From CBDCUC01 sp965222485 (GTDB lineage: Bacteria; Pseudomonadota; Alphaproteobacteria; Rhizobiales; Hyphomicrobiaceae), in assembly GCA_965222485.1 (NCBI GenBank), contig CBDCUC010000030.1, positions 496,001 to 560,000 of the forward strand: DNA of 64,000 bases, written 5' to 3'. Made by a program: the position numbers and the translations under genes. Every line of letters starts with the position of its first letter. The stretch's first letter is position 1. Under the pieces are notes generated by a model, which saw only the letters and a program-made list of their open reading frames with translations, made no database searches and was not told the origin of the DNA. Shown piece after piece: positions 1-8,986 of this stretch.

Positions 1-1
1 G

Positions 2-325
2 GACGATAGCTACTTCTACTCGCTGGGTCTGAGCTATGACTATTCGCCTGTTCTAACAGTTCGGGCCGGCGGCGCCTATGAAATTTCACCGACGTCCTCG
101 CCTGAGAAACGGCTTACCAGCATTCCCGATGCAAACCGTACTTGGCTGAGTGCCGGCGCGACTTACCAATGGTCTGAAGCGACCAGTTTTGACTTTGCTT
201 ACACGCATGTCTTTGTTGCTGACTCAACGTTTGTGCGTGAAAGCCCAGGCCTCGGTATTGAGCTTGCCGGTGAAGTGGAATCTGCGGTCGATATCGTATC
301 GGCCAGCATGAAGACCAAGTGGTGA
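2..325 (+). CDS. OmpP1/FadL-family outer membrane porin, C-terminal part
   Basis: The window opens inside this gene, and only the last 107 residues are present. They show the alternating hydrophobic and polar strands of an outer membrane beta barrel. The pattern of an Arg-Thr-Trp-Leu-Ser-Ala-Gly-Ala-Thr-Tyr strand followed by a strand ending in Tyr-Thr-His-Val-Phe-Val is typical of the end of the FadL/TodX family, which carries long-chain fatty acids and other hydrophobic compounds across the outer membrane. The protein ends in Lys-Thr-Lys-Trp, an aromatic last residue as expected for barrel assembly. A strong terminator follows. The substrate cannot be told from this fragment. Confidence 0.75.
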   Translation, partial: DDSYFYSLGLSYDYSPVLTVRAGGAYEISPTSSPEKRLTSIPDANRTWLSAGATYQWSEATSFDFAYTHVFVADSTFVRESPGLGIELAGEVESAVDIVSASMKTKW

Positions 326-383
326 TCCCACCAGTCTTGTCTGTAGTGTAAAACAAGAACGTCGAGAAGATTTTAGGATATGT

Positions 384-413
384 AACCGGCCCCGAGTGGG
401 CCGGTTGCTTTTT
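384..413 (+). terminator. Rho-independent terminator after the FadL-type gene
   Basis: A perfect 9-bp stem, AACCGGCCC with GGGCCGGTT, encloses a five-base loop and is followed by GC and five T. It lies 58 bases after the porin stop codon. Its T tract overlaps the earliest possible TTG start of the next gene, which argues for a later start there. Confidence 0.85.
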
Positions 414-447
414 GTGCGCTCCTTTTGTGCGCAACGGGCACGCCACA

Positions 448-1710
448 ATGAAACTTACCGAACGGGATCACACCGATGCACAGCACGGCGGGCGTGCCTC
501 AACTAGCCTGAGCGATGGCCCTATGCCAGGTCATTACGGCATTAGGGTTGCGGCGTTCTACGCTGCAATCTTTCTGATCTACGGCGTCCACGTTCCCTAT
601 TTTCCTGTCTGGCTCGATTGGCGCGGTTTGAGTGCAGCAGAGATCTCCGCTGTGATGGCAGCACCATTGTTCGTGCGCGCAATCATCTCGCCTGCGCTCG
701 GTTTTGCTGCGGATCGTGCCGGAGCGCATAGGGCGGTCATCATTCTTCTTGGTTGGGTGACTTTAGTGGGTGCCAGTGCACTCGCGTTTGAAACAGGCTG
801 GTGGTGGATCGTTATCTGCAGCGTTGTGATCGCCGTTTCTTACGCGTCGATGATGCCGCTTGCGGAGGTCATTGCTGTTACCGGCGTTCGCCGAGCCAAT
901 TTGGATTATGGGCGCATGCGGCTATGGGGGTCGCTGAGCTTTATCGGCGCGAGTTTTGCCGCTGGCTATTTGATCGATGCTCGAGGTGCCGGCTGGATTA
1001 TCTGGCTGTTGGCGGCAGGCGCGGTAGCGACGGTGGTGTGTGCTGTCCTGCTTCCTCAAGATGCTTCAGAGCTTGTGACGCGCGATGGGCGTGCGCGGTT
1101 GCCTGCTGTCAAATTCGCCTGTGTTGGGACACTGGTGCGGGCGCCTTTGTTCATTGTATTTCTGGTGGCGACCGGTTTGGCACAGGCAGCACATGCAACC
1201 TATTATGCTTTTTCCTCGATCGAATGGTTGGCGCAAGGATTGTCGGCGGAGTGGGTCGGCGCTCTGTGGGCTATCGGTGTGTTTGCCGAGGTCGCACTAT
1301 TTGCTTACGCGACGACGTTGTTTTCGCGGTTTAGTGCAACGGCGCTGCTAGTGGCCGGTGCGGCAGCTGCCGTATTGCGTTGGTTCGCGATGGCCTATAG
1401 CCCACCACTCATCGGATTAATCTGTCTGCAACTGATGCATGCGTTCACTTTCGGCGCCATGCATCTGGCGACTGTCAGGTTTATCGCAGAAGCAGTCGAG
1501 GAGCGCTTGTCGGGTACGGCGCAAGCGCTGGCTATGGTCATGACTGGTGTTGCAACGGGTCTTGCGACTTTGCTTGCTGGTCGCGTTTATCCGATTGGCC
1601 CGGATGTGGCGTACTTGTCGATGAGTGTCATTGCGTGTGTGTCGCTGGTGTTTTGCATTGTGCTGTGGCGGTTCTGGGATGGCAGGTTGTTGGGATCGTC
1701 GCAGACCTGA
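448..1710 (+). CDS. MFS transporter, HcaT/LacY-like group (MFS_1_like)
   Basis: This is a polytopic inner membrane protein of about 420 residues with roughly twelve hydrophobic segments. Its first segment (Arg-Val-Ala-Ala-Phe-Tyr-Ala-Ala-Ile-Phe) is followed by Pro-Tyr-Phe-Pro-Val-Trp-Leu, as in the MFS_1_like family that includes the E. coli phenylpropionate permease homologue HcaT. These are proton-coupled secondary transporters, and the substrate cannot be read from sequence. An in-frame TTG at 412 lies inside the upstream terminator, so the ATG at 448 is preferred; an ATG at 523, just before the first membrane segment, is also possible. It converges on the dipeptide epimerase gene with six bases between stops, so joint peptide or cell-wall metabolism is conceivable but not shown. 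Confidence 0.8.
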   Translation: MKLTERDHTDAQHGGRASTSLSDGPMPGHYGIRVAAFYAAIFLIYGVHVPYFPVWLDWRGLSAAEISAVMAAPLFVRAIISPALGFAADRAGAHRAVIILLGWVTLVGASALAFETGWWWIVICSVVIAVSYASMMPLAEVIAVTGVRRANLDYGRMRLWGSLSFIGASFAAGYLIDARGAGWIIWLLAAGAVATVVCAVLLPQDASELVTRDGRARLPAVKFACVGTLVRAPLFIVFLVATGLAQAAHATYYAFSSIEWLAQGLSAEWVGALWAIGVFAEVALFAYATTLFSRFSATALLVAGAAAAVLRWFAMAYSPPLIGLICLQLMHAFTFGAMHLATVRFIAEAVEERLSGTAQALAMVMTGVATGLATLLAGRVYPIGPDVAYLSMSVIACVSLVFCIVLWRFWDGRLLGSSQT

Positions 1711-1716
1711 AATGCA

Positions 1717-2745
1717 CTAGGGTCCGCCCCAAAGCGAGGGCGAAGGCGGTGCAATAATTCCATTTGCAATTGATAGTCCGTTTTTGCGGTCGTTTTTCAA
1801 TAATAGTGGCCCATCAAGATCAACCCAATCCGCTGCCTCCGTTAACAGCAGTGCCGGCGCGACGGCTAACGACGTGGCGACCATACTACCGACCATGATC
1901 TTGAGCCCCATGGTCTGAGCGGCTTTTGTGAGTTGCAGGGCATGTGAAAGGCCGCCCGTTTTGTCGAGCTTGATATTGATGGCCTGGTAGCGGCTGGCGA
2001 CGCGCTCCAGGTCCTTTAATGTGTGCAGGCTTTCATCGGCGCACAACGGAACTTGAGGTGTCGTACCTGTTAGGATGTCGTCGCGATTTGCTGGTAGTGG
2101 TTGTTCGATAAGTTCAATGCCATGTTGGTGGGCCGCAGCCACAAGTGCGGGCAAGTCCTGTTCGGACCAGCCTTCGTTGGCGTCAACAATAAGGCGTGCA
2201 TCTGGACGTGCGGCGCGCACGGCGGCCATGCGTTCAGTGTCTCCGGTTGCGCCAAGTTTTAATTTGAGCAAGCCATGACTTTTAGCTTCGAGGGCACGCG
2301 CCGCCATCTCATGTGGCGCAGCCAGGCTGATGGTATAGGCCGTCGTGACCGGGTGATATTGGCGGCCGATGAGTTGGGCGACGCTCGTTGCTCGTATTCG
2401 TGCTTCCAGGTCCCACAATGCGCAGTCGACGGCATTGCGTGCCGCGCCAGCTGGCATCAACTCATTTAGATCCGCGCGGTCAATTGGAGAGGGTAGAGCG
2501 GTGATCGCTGACAGCGCGCTATCGATGGTCTCATTGTATCGGTGGTAGGGGACTGCCTCTCCGCGTCCCTGGGCATGACCGTTGGAGGCTGTTACGACGA
2601 TTACGTTTGCCTCGCTCTTGGTCCCACGCGAAATTGCGAATGGATGCAGTAGCGGCCAACTTTCATGATATGCTTCAAGTTTTTGCGCGGAGCCGTTCGG
2701 TTCGCCTACAGATGAATTGTCGTGCGTCATAGTCTTAGCCACCAT
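1717..2745 (-). CDS. dipeptide epimerase (L-Ala-D/L-Glu epimerase-like, enolase superfamily)
   Basis: This 342-residue protein belongs to the muconate-lactonizing subgroup of the enolase superfamily. The Lys-Leu-Lys-Leu-Gly segment gives the K-x-K catalytic motif. It is followed by the metal ligands in Val-Asp-Ala-Asn-Glu-Gly-Trp, in Ile-Glu-Gln-Pro-Leu and in Ala-Asp-Glu-Ser, and by the second catalytic Lys in Ile-Asn-Ile-Lys-Leu-Asp-Lys-Thr-Gly-Gly. This spacing matches L-Ala-D/L-Glu epimerases, which recycle murein peptides in the cytoplasm. Relatives act on other dipeptides, so the exact substrate is inferred. The start could also be the ATG at 2730. No clear ribosome binding site decides between them. 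Confidence 0.85.
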   Translation of the reverse strand: MVAKTMTHDNSSVGEPNGSAQKLEAYHESWPLLHPFAISRGTKSEANVIVVTASNGHAQGRGEAVPYHRYNETIDSALSAITALPSPIDRADLNELMPAGAARNAVDCALWDLEARIRATSVAQLIGRQYHPVTTAYTISLAAPHEMAARALEAKSHGLLKLKLGATGDTERMAAVRAARPDARLIVDANEGWSEQDLPALVAAAHQHGIELIEQPLPANRDDILTGTTPQVPLCADESLHTLKDLERVASRYQAINIKLDKTGGLSHALQLTKAAQTMGLKIMVGSMVATSLAVAPALLLTEAADWVDLDGPLLLKNDRKNGLSIANGIIAPPSPSLWGGP

Positions 2746-2848
2746 GCGAATAGGCCACTATGACTTTGGAGTCTCCATGGGGTCCACCGGTGATGATTGG
2801 ATAGTGAGTGTGTACGCGTTGCATCCGGTGGTGCAGTGCCATTGACGC

Positions 2849-5800
2849 TTAGGCCAGGCGACCGCTGGCGTGGGCGAGGAATAGGTAGACCCGGCCCATG
2901 TCGGACAACAGTTGCTCTTCGGTCTGGGCACCAGAAGGATCGGATTGTTCGGCCTGTTTCAGGATCTGTTCAAATTCGGACAGGTAGCGTCCGATCGTAT
3001 TTTGTAAATCCGTGTCGGTGGCATAGCGACGTGTGATTTCATCGTAAGCTGTCTGACCTTCAGGGCTATATATCGATCGCACCATAATGCCACGTTGTCC
3101 CTGGCGAAGGCGCGCCCAGATGTCTGCGGCCGTGGGGCGGTTGAGGGCACGGGCCAGCACGTTTACGTCGATTGCCAGAGGCTGCTGTTGTGGGTCCGGT
3201 GCCGAGGTGGGTGGCGGCGGTGCCTTGGCCGGCTCTGGAGGTGCCGGTGCGGCCGTGGCCGCGTGCGGCTCGTCGTCAAATGAAGCCCGTTGCAGCAGAT
3301 CGCCTAAAGACCATTTGTCTCCCGTGCCCGGTGCGGGAGCGGCGGGGCCAGACGCTGGACGTTGCTGAGCGGGTTGAGGAGGTGGCGGGTGTCCGTGAGC
3401 AGCCACCGCGGGTGGTTGCTGCGAACTTGGTTGCCCCACCAGTTCGCGTGCGAGGTTTGATGATAGCGTGCTGTAAGCTGGGTCCGGCTGGGTCGAGTCC
3501 GCTTGCGTGTTGGCGTAGGGCCCAGGGCGCGGCGCCGGCCTGGCGGCAATTTGCGGCGTCTCTGCAGAGGGGCTCGGCGCTGAAACGTCCCGTGCTCGCG
3601 CTTGCCGTTCTGTCAGATTGGAAAGTTCGTCCAGTGCACGTAACTGATCCTGCAGGGCTTTGCGCATGACCTTAGAATTTTCCAGGGCGCTTGCAGGCAT
3701 TGCGGCAAGCTCCTTCTGGATGCGTGCTTTTTCGACAGCAATATCGCGTGCTGTTTCGGCTGCGCGCTGGCGGACCTGTTCGCTTGTTTCCTCGAACTGG
3801 GACGACAGCGAACCAAGTTTGGATGTGAATTCGCTGCTCACAGACGAGAAACGGTTGCGCAAGTCCTGAAGTGCTTGATTGCTTTGGGCATCGGTTTCCT
3901 GCCGCAGCCGGGTCATATCTGCAAGCGCTGCCTGTTGATGTTGTTCGGCACCCCGCCGGAGTTCTTCGGCTGTTTGACGTGCGCGTTTTTCGGCTTCGGT
4001 AAGACTGCCTTCGATGGAGGTGGAGTAGCCTTTGACAAAATCCCCAAACTCTTCCGCCTTATCGGTCATGTGCGAAAGTGTTTGTGTTAACTGCTGATGC
4101 CTGTTTTGCAGTGTGCTGTCGATCTTGTAGTTGACCGCCTCAAGTGCGTTGGCGGCCTTCATGATCGAAGTACCCTGGCTGTCGAATCTGTTCGTCACAG
4201 AATTAATTTGATTTAGCAGGTTCTCAGACACGTTCTTCAGCATGTCGGACTGATTGGCCAGCCCCTCGATCGCCTTGATGGATTGGCGCGTAATGTTTTC
4301 GCTGGACCGGCGGACGGAATTGATGCCCTGGGCCAGAGAATCGTCCAGGTCGGCGGCTTGCAGCGATATTGTCTCGCGGAACGTCTTGGCATGGTTCTCA
4401 AGTGCATCGTTGAGGGCCATTGCGCGGTCGCCGACAGCTTCGTCGATGGCTGTTGTCGACTGTTTGATGGCGGCATCAAATAGCCGCAAGCGATCTGAGA
4501 ATGCATCGTCGAGTGCACGTGTGCGTTCGACAAGCTGCACATCGAGGGCTTGGGCGCGGCTGGCCAGCGTCGTGTCCAGGGCGCGCGCGTATTCTTCAAA
4601 AACGGCCTGGAGATTGTCGGTCCGGTTGCCGATCGTTGTGTCCAGCGTTTGCATCGATTCTTCGAATGCAACTTGAATTTGCTCAGTGCGATCGGATAGG
4701 GCCGCTGCGAGTGCGCCGGTATAATCGCTCAACAGGTTCTGCATGTTGCCGGTGCGGTCTTCCAGAACCGATTCTAGCCGGTCCGTCCGCGAACCCAATG
4801 CATCTTCAAGAGCGGTTAGGTTGTCTCCGGCACCCTGAATGATTTGCGCCAACTTGATTTGTTGGGTGGAAAGCTTTTCGATCAGCGTTGGGACTTCGGT
4901 CCCCAACGTGCGCAAGTTGTCCGTGACGCGCTCGGACGTTGTCAACAATGCGTTGCGCTCGCCGGCTAGCTCGTCGATCAGATTGCGGATTTTGCGTTCA
5001 TTTTCTTCGTAGGAGTGCTCAAGCGCAGAGACTTCGTTGTGAACCAATGCCTCAAGTTCACCGGCACGCCCTAATGCCCGACTTACCGCGTCGTTCATGA
5101 ACGAGACTTGGCGGCGGACGGCCTGACCTAGCGTGGCAACTGATTGCTCAGCCAGGCGATCAGGTTCAGCAAGCCGCACGGCGACTTCCGTCATTGTTGA
5201 TGAGCGCAGCCGTAGCTCTTCAGCGCGCCATGCGAGCAGGGCCAGGAACCAAACGACCGCAATGGGGACTGTGATGGCCGCGAATGTTAAAAAGGTCGTC
5301 GGCTGGCGCAGGACATCAGCGAAAGACATGCCTGCGTCCAGGTCTGCAGACAATGTGATTGCTGCAAAGCCAAGCCCGAGAAGTGCCCAGATGAGGCTGA
5401 TCGCTCCGGCGATCTTGAATGGTTTGCTGGTCGGCTTTTGCTCAAGGGCATAGATGAGGCCGCCGATCGACGGCGCGTCGTCGTTGGCGGCAATTCGACC
5501 TCGAACCGGTCCGGCTGCGCGGCGCCGCGCCGGCCGTCTTTGCGGTGTCTGGGCTGTCGATGTTTTTTTGTTGTCGTCTGAACTATCGCCGGTGCCGTCG
5601 AGTGCGGTTGGCGGTTCGGGCAACGTGTTGAACGGCAGCGGTCCTGTTTTTCTTTCGCTGTCGCGTTCCCGTTCATGCGCGAGCTTTAGGTTTTTCTGCT
5701 CAGCGATTTGCAGTTTCGATTTGGTCGCCGATTTTTCCTCAGCAGCCTTTTCATTCGCAGCCTCTGGTTTCTTTCCGGGCGCCTTGGCGGGCTCGCTCTT

Positions 5801-6007
5801 GTCACTGCCTTTTTTTGCTGTGGCCGAGCTGGAAGACGGTTCGGATGGTGATGCCGGGATCGGCGGCGGCACGGTTGGATTCGTGCTGACCTCCGCCATC
5901 TTGGCGGCCAGGTTTGAGGTTTTCGCCGGTGTCTTCTTGGGCGAGGACTTCGTGTCCGGTTTGCCGGACTGGTCATCACTCGATTGTAGCTTTTTCTTCT
6001 GAGCCAT
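2849..6007 (-). CDS. large polar coiled-coil scaffold protein, GPR/TipN-like (apolipoprotein-like repeats)
   Basis: This protein of about 1052 residues has a low-complexity Lys/Pro/Ser-rich N-terminus to about 190. Two membrane segments follow near 198-219 and 239-260. Then comes a long helical coiled coil (about 270-800) whose middle repeats units like Leu-x-Asp-Arg-Thr-x-x-Leu with Ala/Leu heptads. A Pro/Gln/Ala-rich linker precedes a conserved C-terminal helical domain (about 940-1052) that ends Tyr-Leu-Phe-Leu-Ala-His-Ala-Ser-Gly-Arg-Leu-Ala. This plan matches the growth pole ring protein of Agrobacterium and, more loosely, Caulobacter TipN, both polar organisers; GPR itself is about twice as long. 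The start at 6007 (Met-Ala-Gln-Lys) follows a G-rich stretch; an ATG at 6031 is also open. The role in polar growth is inferred from architecture. Confidence 0.75.
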   Translation of the reverse strand: MAQKKKLQSSDDQSGKPDTKSSPKKTPAKTSNLAAKMAEVSTNPTVPPPIPASPSEPSSSSATAKKGSDKSEPAKAPGKKPEAANEKAAEEKSATKSKLQIAEQKNLKLAHERERDSERKTGPLPFNTLPEPPTALDGTGDSSDDNKKTSTAQTPQRRPARRRAAGPVRGRIAANDDAPSIGGLIYALEQKPTSKPFKIAGAISLIWALLGLGFAAITLSADLDAGMSFADVLRQPTTFLTFAAITVPIAVVWFLALLAWRAEELRLRSSTMTEVAVRLAEPDRLAEQSVATLGQAVRRQVSFMNDAVSRALGRAGELEALVHNEVSALEHSYEENERKIRNLIDELAGERNALLTTSERVTDNLRTLGTEVPTLIEKLSTQQIKLAQIIQGAGDNLTALEDALGSRTDRLESVLEDRTGNMQNLLSDYTGALAAALSDRTEQIQVAFEESMQTLDTTIGNRTDNLQAVFEEYARALDTTLASRAQALDVQLVERTRALDDAFSDRLRLFDAAIKQSTTAIDEAVGDRAMALNDALENHAKTFRETISLQAADLDDSLAQGINSVRRSSENITRQSIKAIEGLANQSDMLKNVSENLLNQINSVTNRFDSQGTSIMKAANALEAVNYKIDSTLQNRHQQLTQTLSHMTDKAEEFGDFVKGYSTSIEGSLTEAEKRARQTAEELRRGAEQHQQAALADMTRLRQETDAQSNQALQDLRNRFSSVSSEFTSKLGSLSSQFEETSEQVRQRAAETARDIAVEKARIQKELAAMPASALENSKVMRKALQDQLRALDELSNLTERQARARDVSAPSPSAETPQIAARPAPRPGPYANTQADSTQPDPAYSTLSSNLARELVGQPSSQQPPAVAAHGHPPPPQPAQQRPASGPAAPAPGTGDKWSLGDLLQRASFDDEPHAATAAPAPPEPAKAPPPPTSAPDPQQQPLAIDVNVLARALNRPTAADIWARLRQGQRGIMVRSIYSPEGQTAYDEITRRYATDTDLQNTIGRYLSEFEQILKQAEQSDPSGAQTEEQLLSDMGRVYLFLAHASGRLA

Positions 6008-6442
6008 CCGCCCGCCCGCACAGTGCTGCACCGTTATTGCAGCGCGAAAAATTCAACTCTGTCGTAAGCCAGGTGGTAAGCGATAGAAGAAGGACAATTT
6101 TCCTGGACGCCATCGACTGCGATAGCGACCGTCTAGCCCACCCGAACCTCCCTCAATTGGCCTGTTTCTACGGCGCGTTTAGGGCAAAAGAAAGGTTCAT
6201 GGCCAGAGTCGCCAGGACGCAATTATTAACGGGAATTTAGTGACGTTTGAAACCTCTGCGCGATATTCCACCGGATTTACACAAGATTGCAGAAGTGTGC
6301 AGAGGCTCGGATACGGTCGAACCTGCTGTGACGCGTGGCATGGGTCGCTACACGTGTGTGTTGGGGACTCTTTGTTTTCTTTTTGGAATTAACGCGTAAC
6401 GGTGAGCAGTTCGAACTTTGCATGAAAGCGGGAACGGTGAAG
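6008..6442. other. intergenic region between divergent scaffold and Hpt genes
   Basis: This stretch of about 430 bases should hold the two divergent promoters. It is AT-richer than its surroundings around 6030-6110 and 6200-6300. Short open frames across it lack ribosome binding sites and coding character. I see no RNA gene or clear operator. Confidence 0.5.
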
Positions 6443-6883
6443 ATGGGTATAATATCGGTAGCTGGTGATAAGGTTGGCGGCCAGCCGCAAGCGGATAGGG
6501 GTTGCGGTGCCGGGATAGGTGCAGATTCATCCCGGATTTCAGCTGCCTGGCCAATCGATGGGAATGTTCAAAGCCTTCCGCTGTTTGATCAAAATTTTCT
6601 TGACCGATATACGCTTGGTGACGCGGGTTTGCGCCGCGAAATTCTTGAGCTTTTCATGGACAGTCTGGCAGGCTTTATGGCTTCCCTACGGACCGCGGAA
6701 AATGATGGCGATTGGCGTCACGCCGCGCACTCGCTTAAGGGGTCGGCCCGGTCGGTCGGGGCGTCGCGATTGGGCAGCGTGGCGGAGCGGATAGAGAGTA
6801 TTGAGGGCCCGGAGTTGCGCAGCCAAGCCCTTGCCGGGGTAGAAGCCGTGGCGGCGGAAACGCTGCATCAAATCAAGGCTTAG
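6443..6883 (+). CDS. Hpt-domain histidine phosphotransfer protein
   Basis: With the ATG at 6443 the product has 146 residues. A variable first 45 residues precede an HPt four-helix domain with the signature Ala-Ala-His-Ser-Leu-Lys-Gly-Ser-Ala, which places the phosphorylated His at about residue 96. Such free-standing proteins pass phosphate between response-regulator domains in multistep relays. The partner is not adjacent; the CckA hybrid kinase 23 kb downstream is one candidate family, though CckA normally uses ChpT. GGAACGG lies about six bases before the chosen start. Longer starts at 6335 and 6422 are open but have poor ribosome sites. The C-terminus ends shortly after the fourth helix. 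Confidence 0.8.
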   Translation: MGIISVAGDKVGGQPQADRGCGAGIGADSSRISAAWPIDGNVQSLPLFDQNFLDRYTLGDAGLRREILELFMDSLAGFMASLRTAENDGDWRHAAHSLKGSARSVGASRLGSVAERIESIEGPELRSQALAGVEAVAAETLHQIKA

Positions 6884-7286
6884 ATCCTGGTTTTCCGATT
6901 GGCGCCGCAGGGTTTTGGTAGCTCGGCGCCCAAACGTGCGGCGTTTTGGTCGCAGGGGGCCTGATTTTTGTGTGTTAAGGCCACTGGTCGTGTAGCGTTG
7001 ACGTTTCTATACACCTGATCTCACAAGACGTTGTGATGGCTTGTATTGGGGGCTCCTGATCAGTAATGGTTGCGCGCTCGCAAGGTCTGCTATCCAGGGC
7101 CTCGGAAGCGCTGATCGCCGTCGAGGGGGTCATGATGGTGTTGGCTCGTCGAAGGTCTGTCAGATGGTCGAGGGCTGGTGGCAGACGTTGGTATAGGCGC
7201 CGGTTGGTTTCCGGCGGGTCAGACACAAAGCCATGCGGCGGCGGACGTCAGAGTAAGGAAGCAAGTGAGGGAGCCCGGTTAGATCC
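6884..7286. other. intergenic region before the ferredoxin gene
   Basis: About 400 bases with no convincing gene. GGCGCCG near 6901 can pair with CGGCGCC near 6924, a weak candidate terminator for the Hpt gene without a clean T run. An open frame from 7066 runs into the ferredoxin gene in another frame and is not supported. Confidence 0.4.
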
Positions 7287-7607
7287 ATGGCCAAAATTAC
7301 ATTTATTCAGCCCGATGGTACACGCCAGGAGGTCGAGGCGAAGCCGGGAATGACCGTAATGGAGGCGGCGAAGTTGAACAACGTTCCAGGCATCGAGGCG
7401 GAATGCGGTGGTGCCTGTGCGTGTGCGACTTGCCACATTTACGTCAATGAGGACTGGCGGGCGAAGACGGGTACGCCTGCGGAGATGGAGGAGGATATGC
7501 TCGATTTCGCGTTTGATGTGCGCGATGAGAGCAGGTTGGCGTGTCAGATAAAGGTTACGGACGATTTGGATGGTTTGACCGTGCAGGTGCCGGCCAAGCA
7601 ATTTTGA
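7287..7607 (+). CDS. 2Fe-2S ferredoxin, adrenodoxin type
   Basis: This soluble electron carrier of 106 residues has the adrenodoxin-type cluster ligands Cys40, Cys46, Cys49 and Cys86 (pattern C-x5-C-x2-C then C). An extra Cys44 lies inside the first loop. The sequence around them (Glu-Cys-Gly-Gly-Ala-Cys-Ala-Cys-Ala-Thr-Cys-His) is typical of alphaproteobacterial ferredoxins that feed cytochromes P450 or Rieske oxygenases. The next gene on the same strand, 118 bases on, encodes a ferredoxin/flavodoxin NADP reductase, a natural electron donor, so the two probably form one redox pair. The final acceptor is not in the window. A GGGAG lies rather far (about 15 bases) before the ATG. Confidence 0.92.
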   Translation: MAKITFIQPDGTRQEVEAKPGMTVMEAAKLNNVPGIEAECGGACACATCHIYVNEDWRAKTGTPAEMEEDMLDFAFDVRDESRLACQIKVTDDLDGLTVQVPAKQF

Positions 7608-7725
7608 GGGTTGTTAAGGCGCCGGGCGGTGCGGTCTGGCAAATTGGCCGACCTCAGGCATTGAATAGCGCAAGTCCATGCAGCATGCGGTTGCGGCGGG
7701 ATAGGAAGTGAAAGGTTGGGATTAG

Positions 7726-8790
7726 ATGCAGCTGCGGGAGCAGGACAACGCTGGTAGCGAGTCGTCGGAGCAAAGAATTGAAACGGATGCGGTTATTATC
7801 GGGGCTGGTCCGGTTGGATTGTTTGCGGTGTTCGAGTTGGGGCTGTTGGATATCAAGGCGCATGTGATCGATATTCTCGACAAGCCTGGTGGACAGTGCG
7901 CCGAGCTTTATCCCGAAAAACCGATTTACGATATCCCTGCGCTTCCCGTTGTTAGTGGTCAGGAACTGACCGACCGGCTACTTGAGCAGATCAAACCGTT
8001 CGGCGCCGAGCTTCACTACAATGAGCGCGTCGATGAACTGGAAAGATTGCCAGAGGGTGGTTTTCTTCTACGCACGGACGCTGGCCGGGAATTTGTCGCC
8101 AAAGTGGTCGTGATCGCTGCCGGTGGCGGATCGTTTACACCGAAGCGTCCGCCCTTGGGTGGCATTGAGGACTTTGAGGGGACCTCGGTATTTTACTCTG
8201 TGCGCCGCATGTTGGAATTTCGCGACAAGGACATTGTCATTGTCGGCGGCGGTGACTCGGCATTGGATTGGACGCTCAATCTTCAGCCGATTGCGCGCAG
8301 TCTGACCTTGGTTCATCGCCGCGACGACTTTCGCGCCGCACCGCATTCGGTCGAACAGATGCGCACGCTCGTGGCGGAAGAAAAAATGCGTCTCGTCATC
8401 GGACAGGTCACAACGCTCAATGGCAGTGATGGACAGCTCGATAGCGTAACGATCAAGACGAAAGAGGGTGAGGAACAGCTAAAGGTGACGACCATGCTGC
8501 CGTTCTTCGGTTTGACCATGAAGCTTGGGCCCGTTGCCAACTGGGGGCTCAATCTTCATGAAAACCTTATTCCCGTAGATACGGAGAAATTTGAAACGAG
8601 CGAGCAAGGCATATTCGCCATCGGGGACATCAACGATTACCCGGGCAAGCTAAAACTCATTCTTTCAGGCTTTCACGAGGCGGCACTGATGGCGCAGCAG
8701 GCGCACAAGTACGTTCACCCTGGCAAGAAGTTATTGTTCCAGTACACGACGTCGTCGTCGAACCTGCAAAGAAAGTTGGGCGTGAAGTGA
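7726..8790 (+). CDS. ferredoxin--NADP reductase, thioredoxin-reductase-like type (FNR type 2)
   Basis: This 354-residue flavoprotein has an N-terminal FAD-binding dinucleotide fold (Gly-Ala-Gly-Pro-Val-Gly at about residue 28) and the segment Lys-Pro-Gly-Gly-Gln-Cys. A second dinucleotide fold for NADPH carries Val-Gly-Gly-Gly-Asp-Ser-Ala near 170. A late FAD motif reads Ala-Ile-Gly-Asp-Ile. The paired redox cysteines of thioredoxin reductase (Cys-x-x-Cys) are absent, which marks the ferredoxin-NADP reductase branch first described in Gram-positive and green sulfur bacteria and common in alphaproteobacteria. It transfers electrons between NADPH and ferredoxin in the cytoplasm. The ferredoxin gene lies just upstream on the same strand. 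Confidence 0.9.
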   Translation: MQLREQDNAGSESSEQRIETDAVIIGAGPVGLFAVFELGLLDIKAHVIDILDKPGGQCAELYPEKPIYDIPALPVVSGQELTDRLLEQIKPFGAELHYNERVDELERLPEGGFLLRTDAGREFVAKVVVIAAGGGSFTPKRPPLGGIEDFEGTSVFYSVRRMLEFRDKDIVIVGGGDSALDWTLNLQPIARSLTLVHRRDDFRAAPHSVEQMRTLVAEEKMRLVIGQVTTLNGSDGQLDSVTIKTKEGEEQLKVTTMLPFFGLTMKLGPVANWGLNLHENLIPVDTEKFETSEQGIFAIGDINDYPGKLKLILSGFHEAALMAQQAHKYVHPGKKLLFQYTTSSSNLQRKLGVK

Positions 8791-8986
8791 TCTGGGACCA
8801 CGCGTCAAATCAGTTGATTTCGGGCTTGGCGGCATTTGCACCCGATCCATCCGGCCCGTTGCGGTGCAGTTCGCCCGCGGCAGGTCTACCAAAGCCAGGC
8901 TGAAAAACGCAGTTAGTGTCACGCTGTGACCGCGTTGAACAGTGACGTCTTACTGCAAGCCGGTCACAAAACGTAAGTAAAGATTA

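Noticed and set aside
412..447. TTG start of the MFS gene at 412
   Set aside because: It lies in the T tract of the preceding terminator; ATG at 448 is more reasonable.
4250..4900. Repeated short motifs that could look like a CRISPR or tandem DNA repeat
   Set aside because: They are codons for the degenerate coiled-coil repeats of the scaffold protein; the DNA repeats are imperfect and have no spacers.
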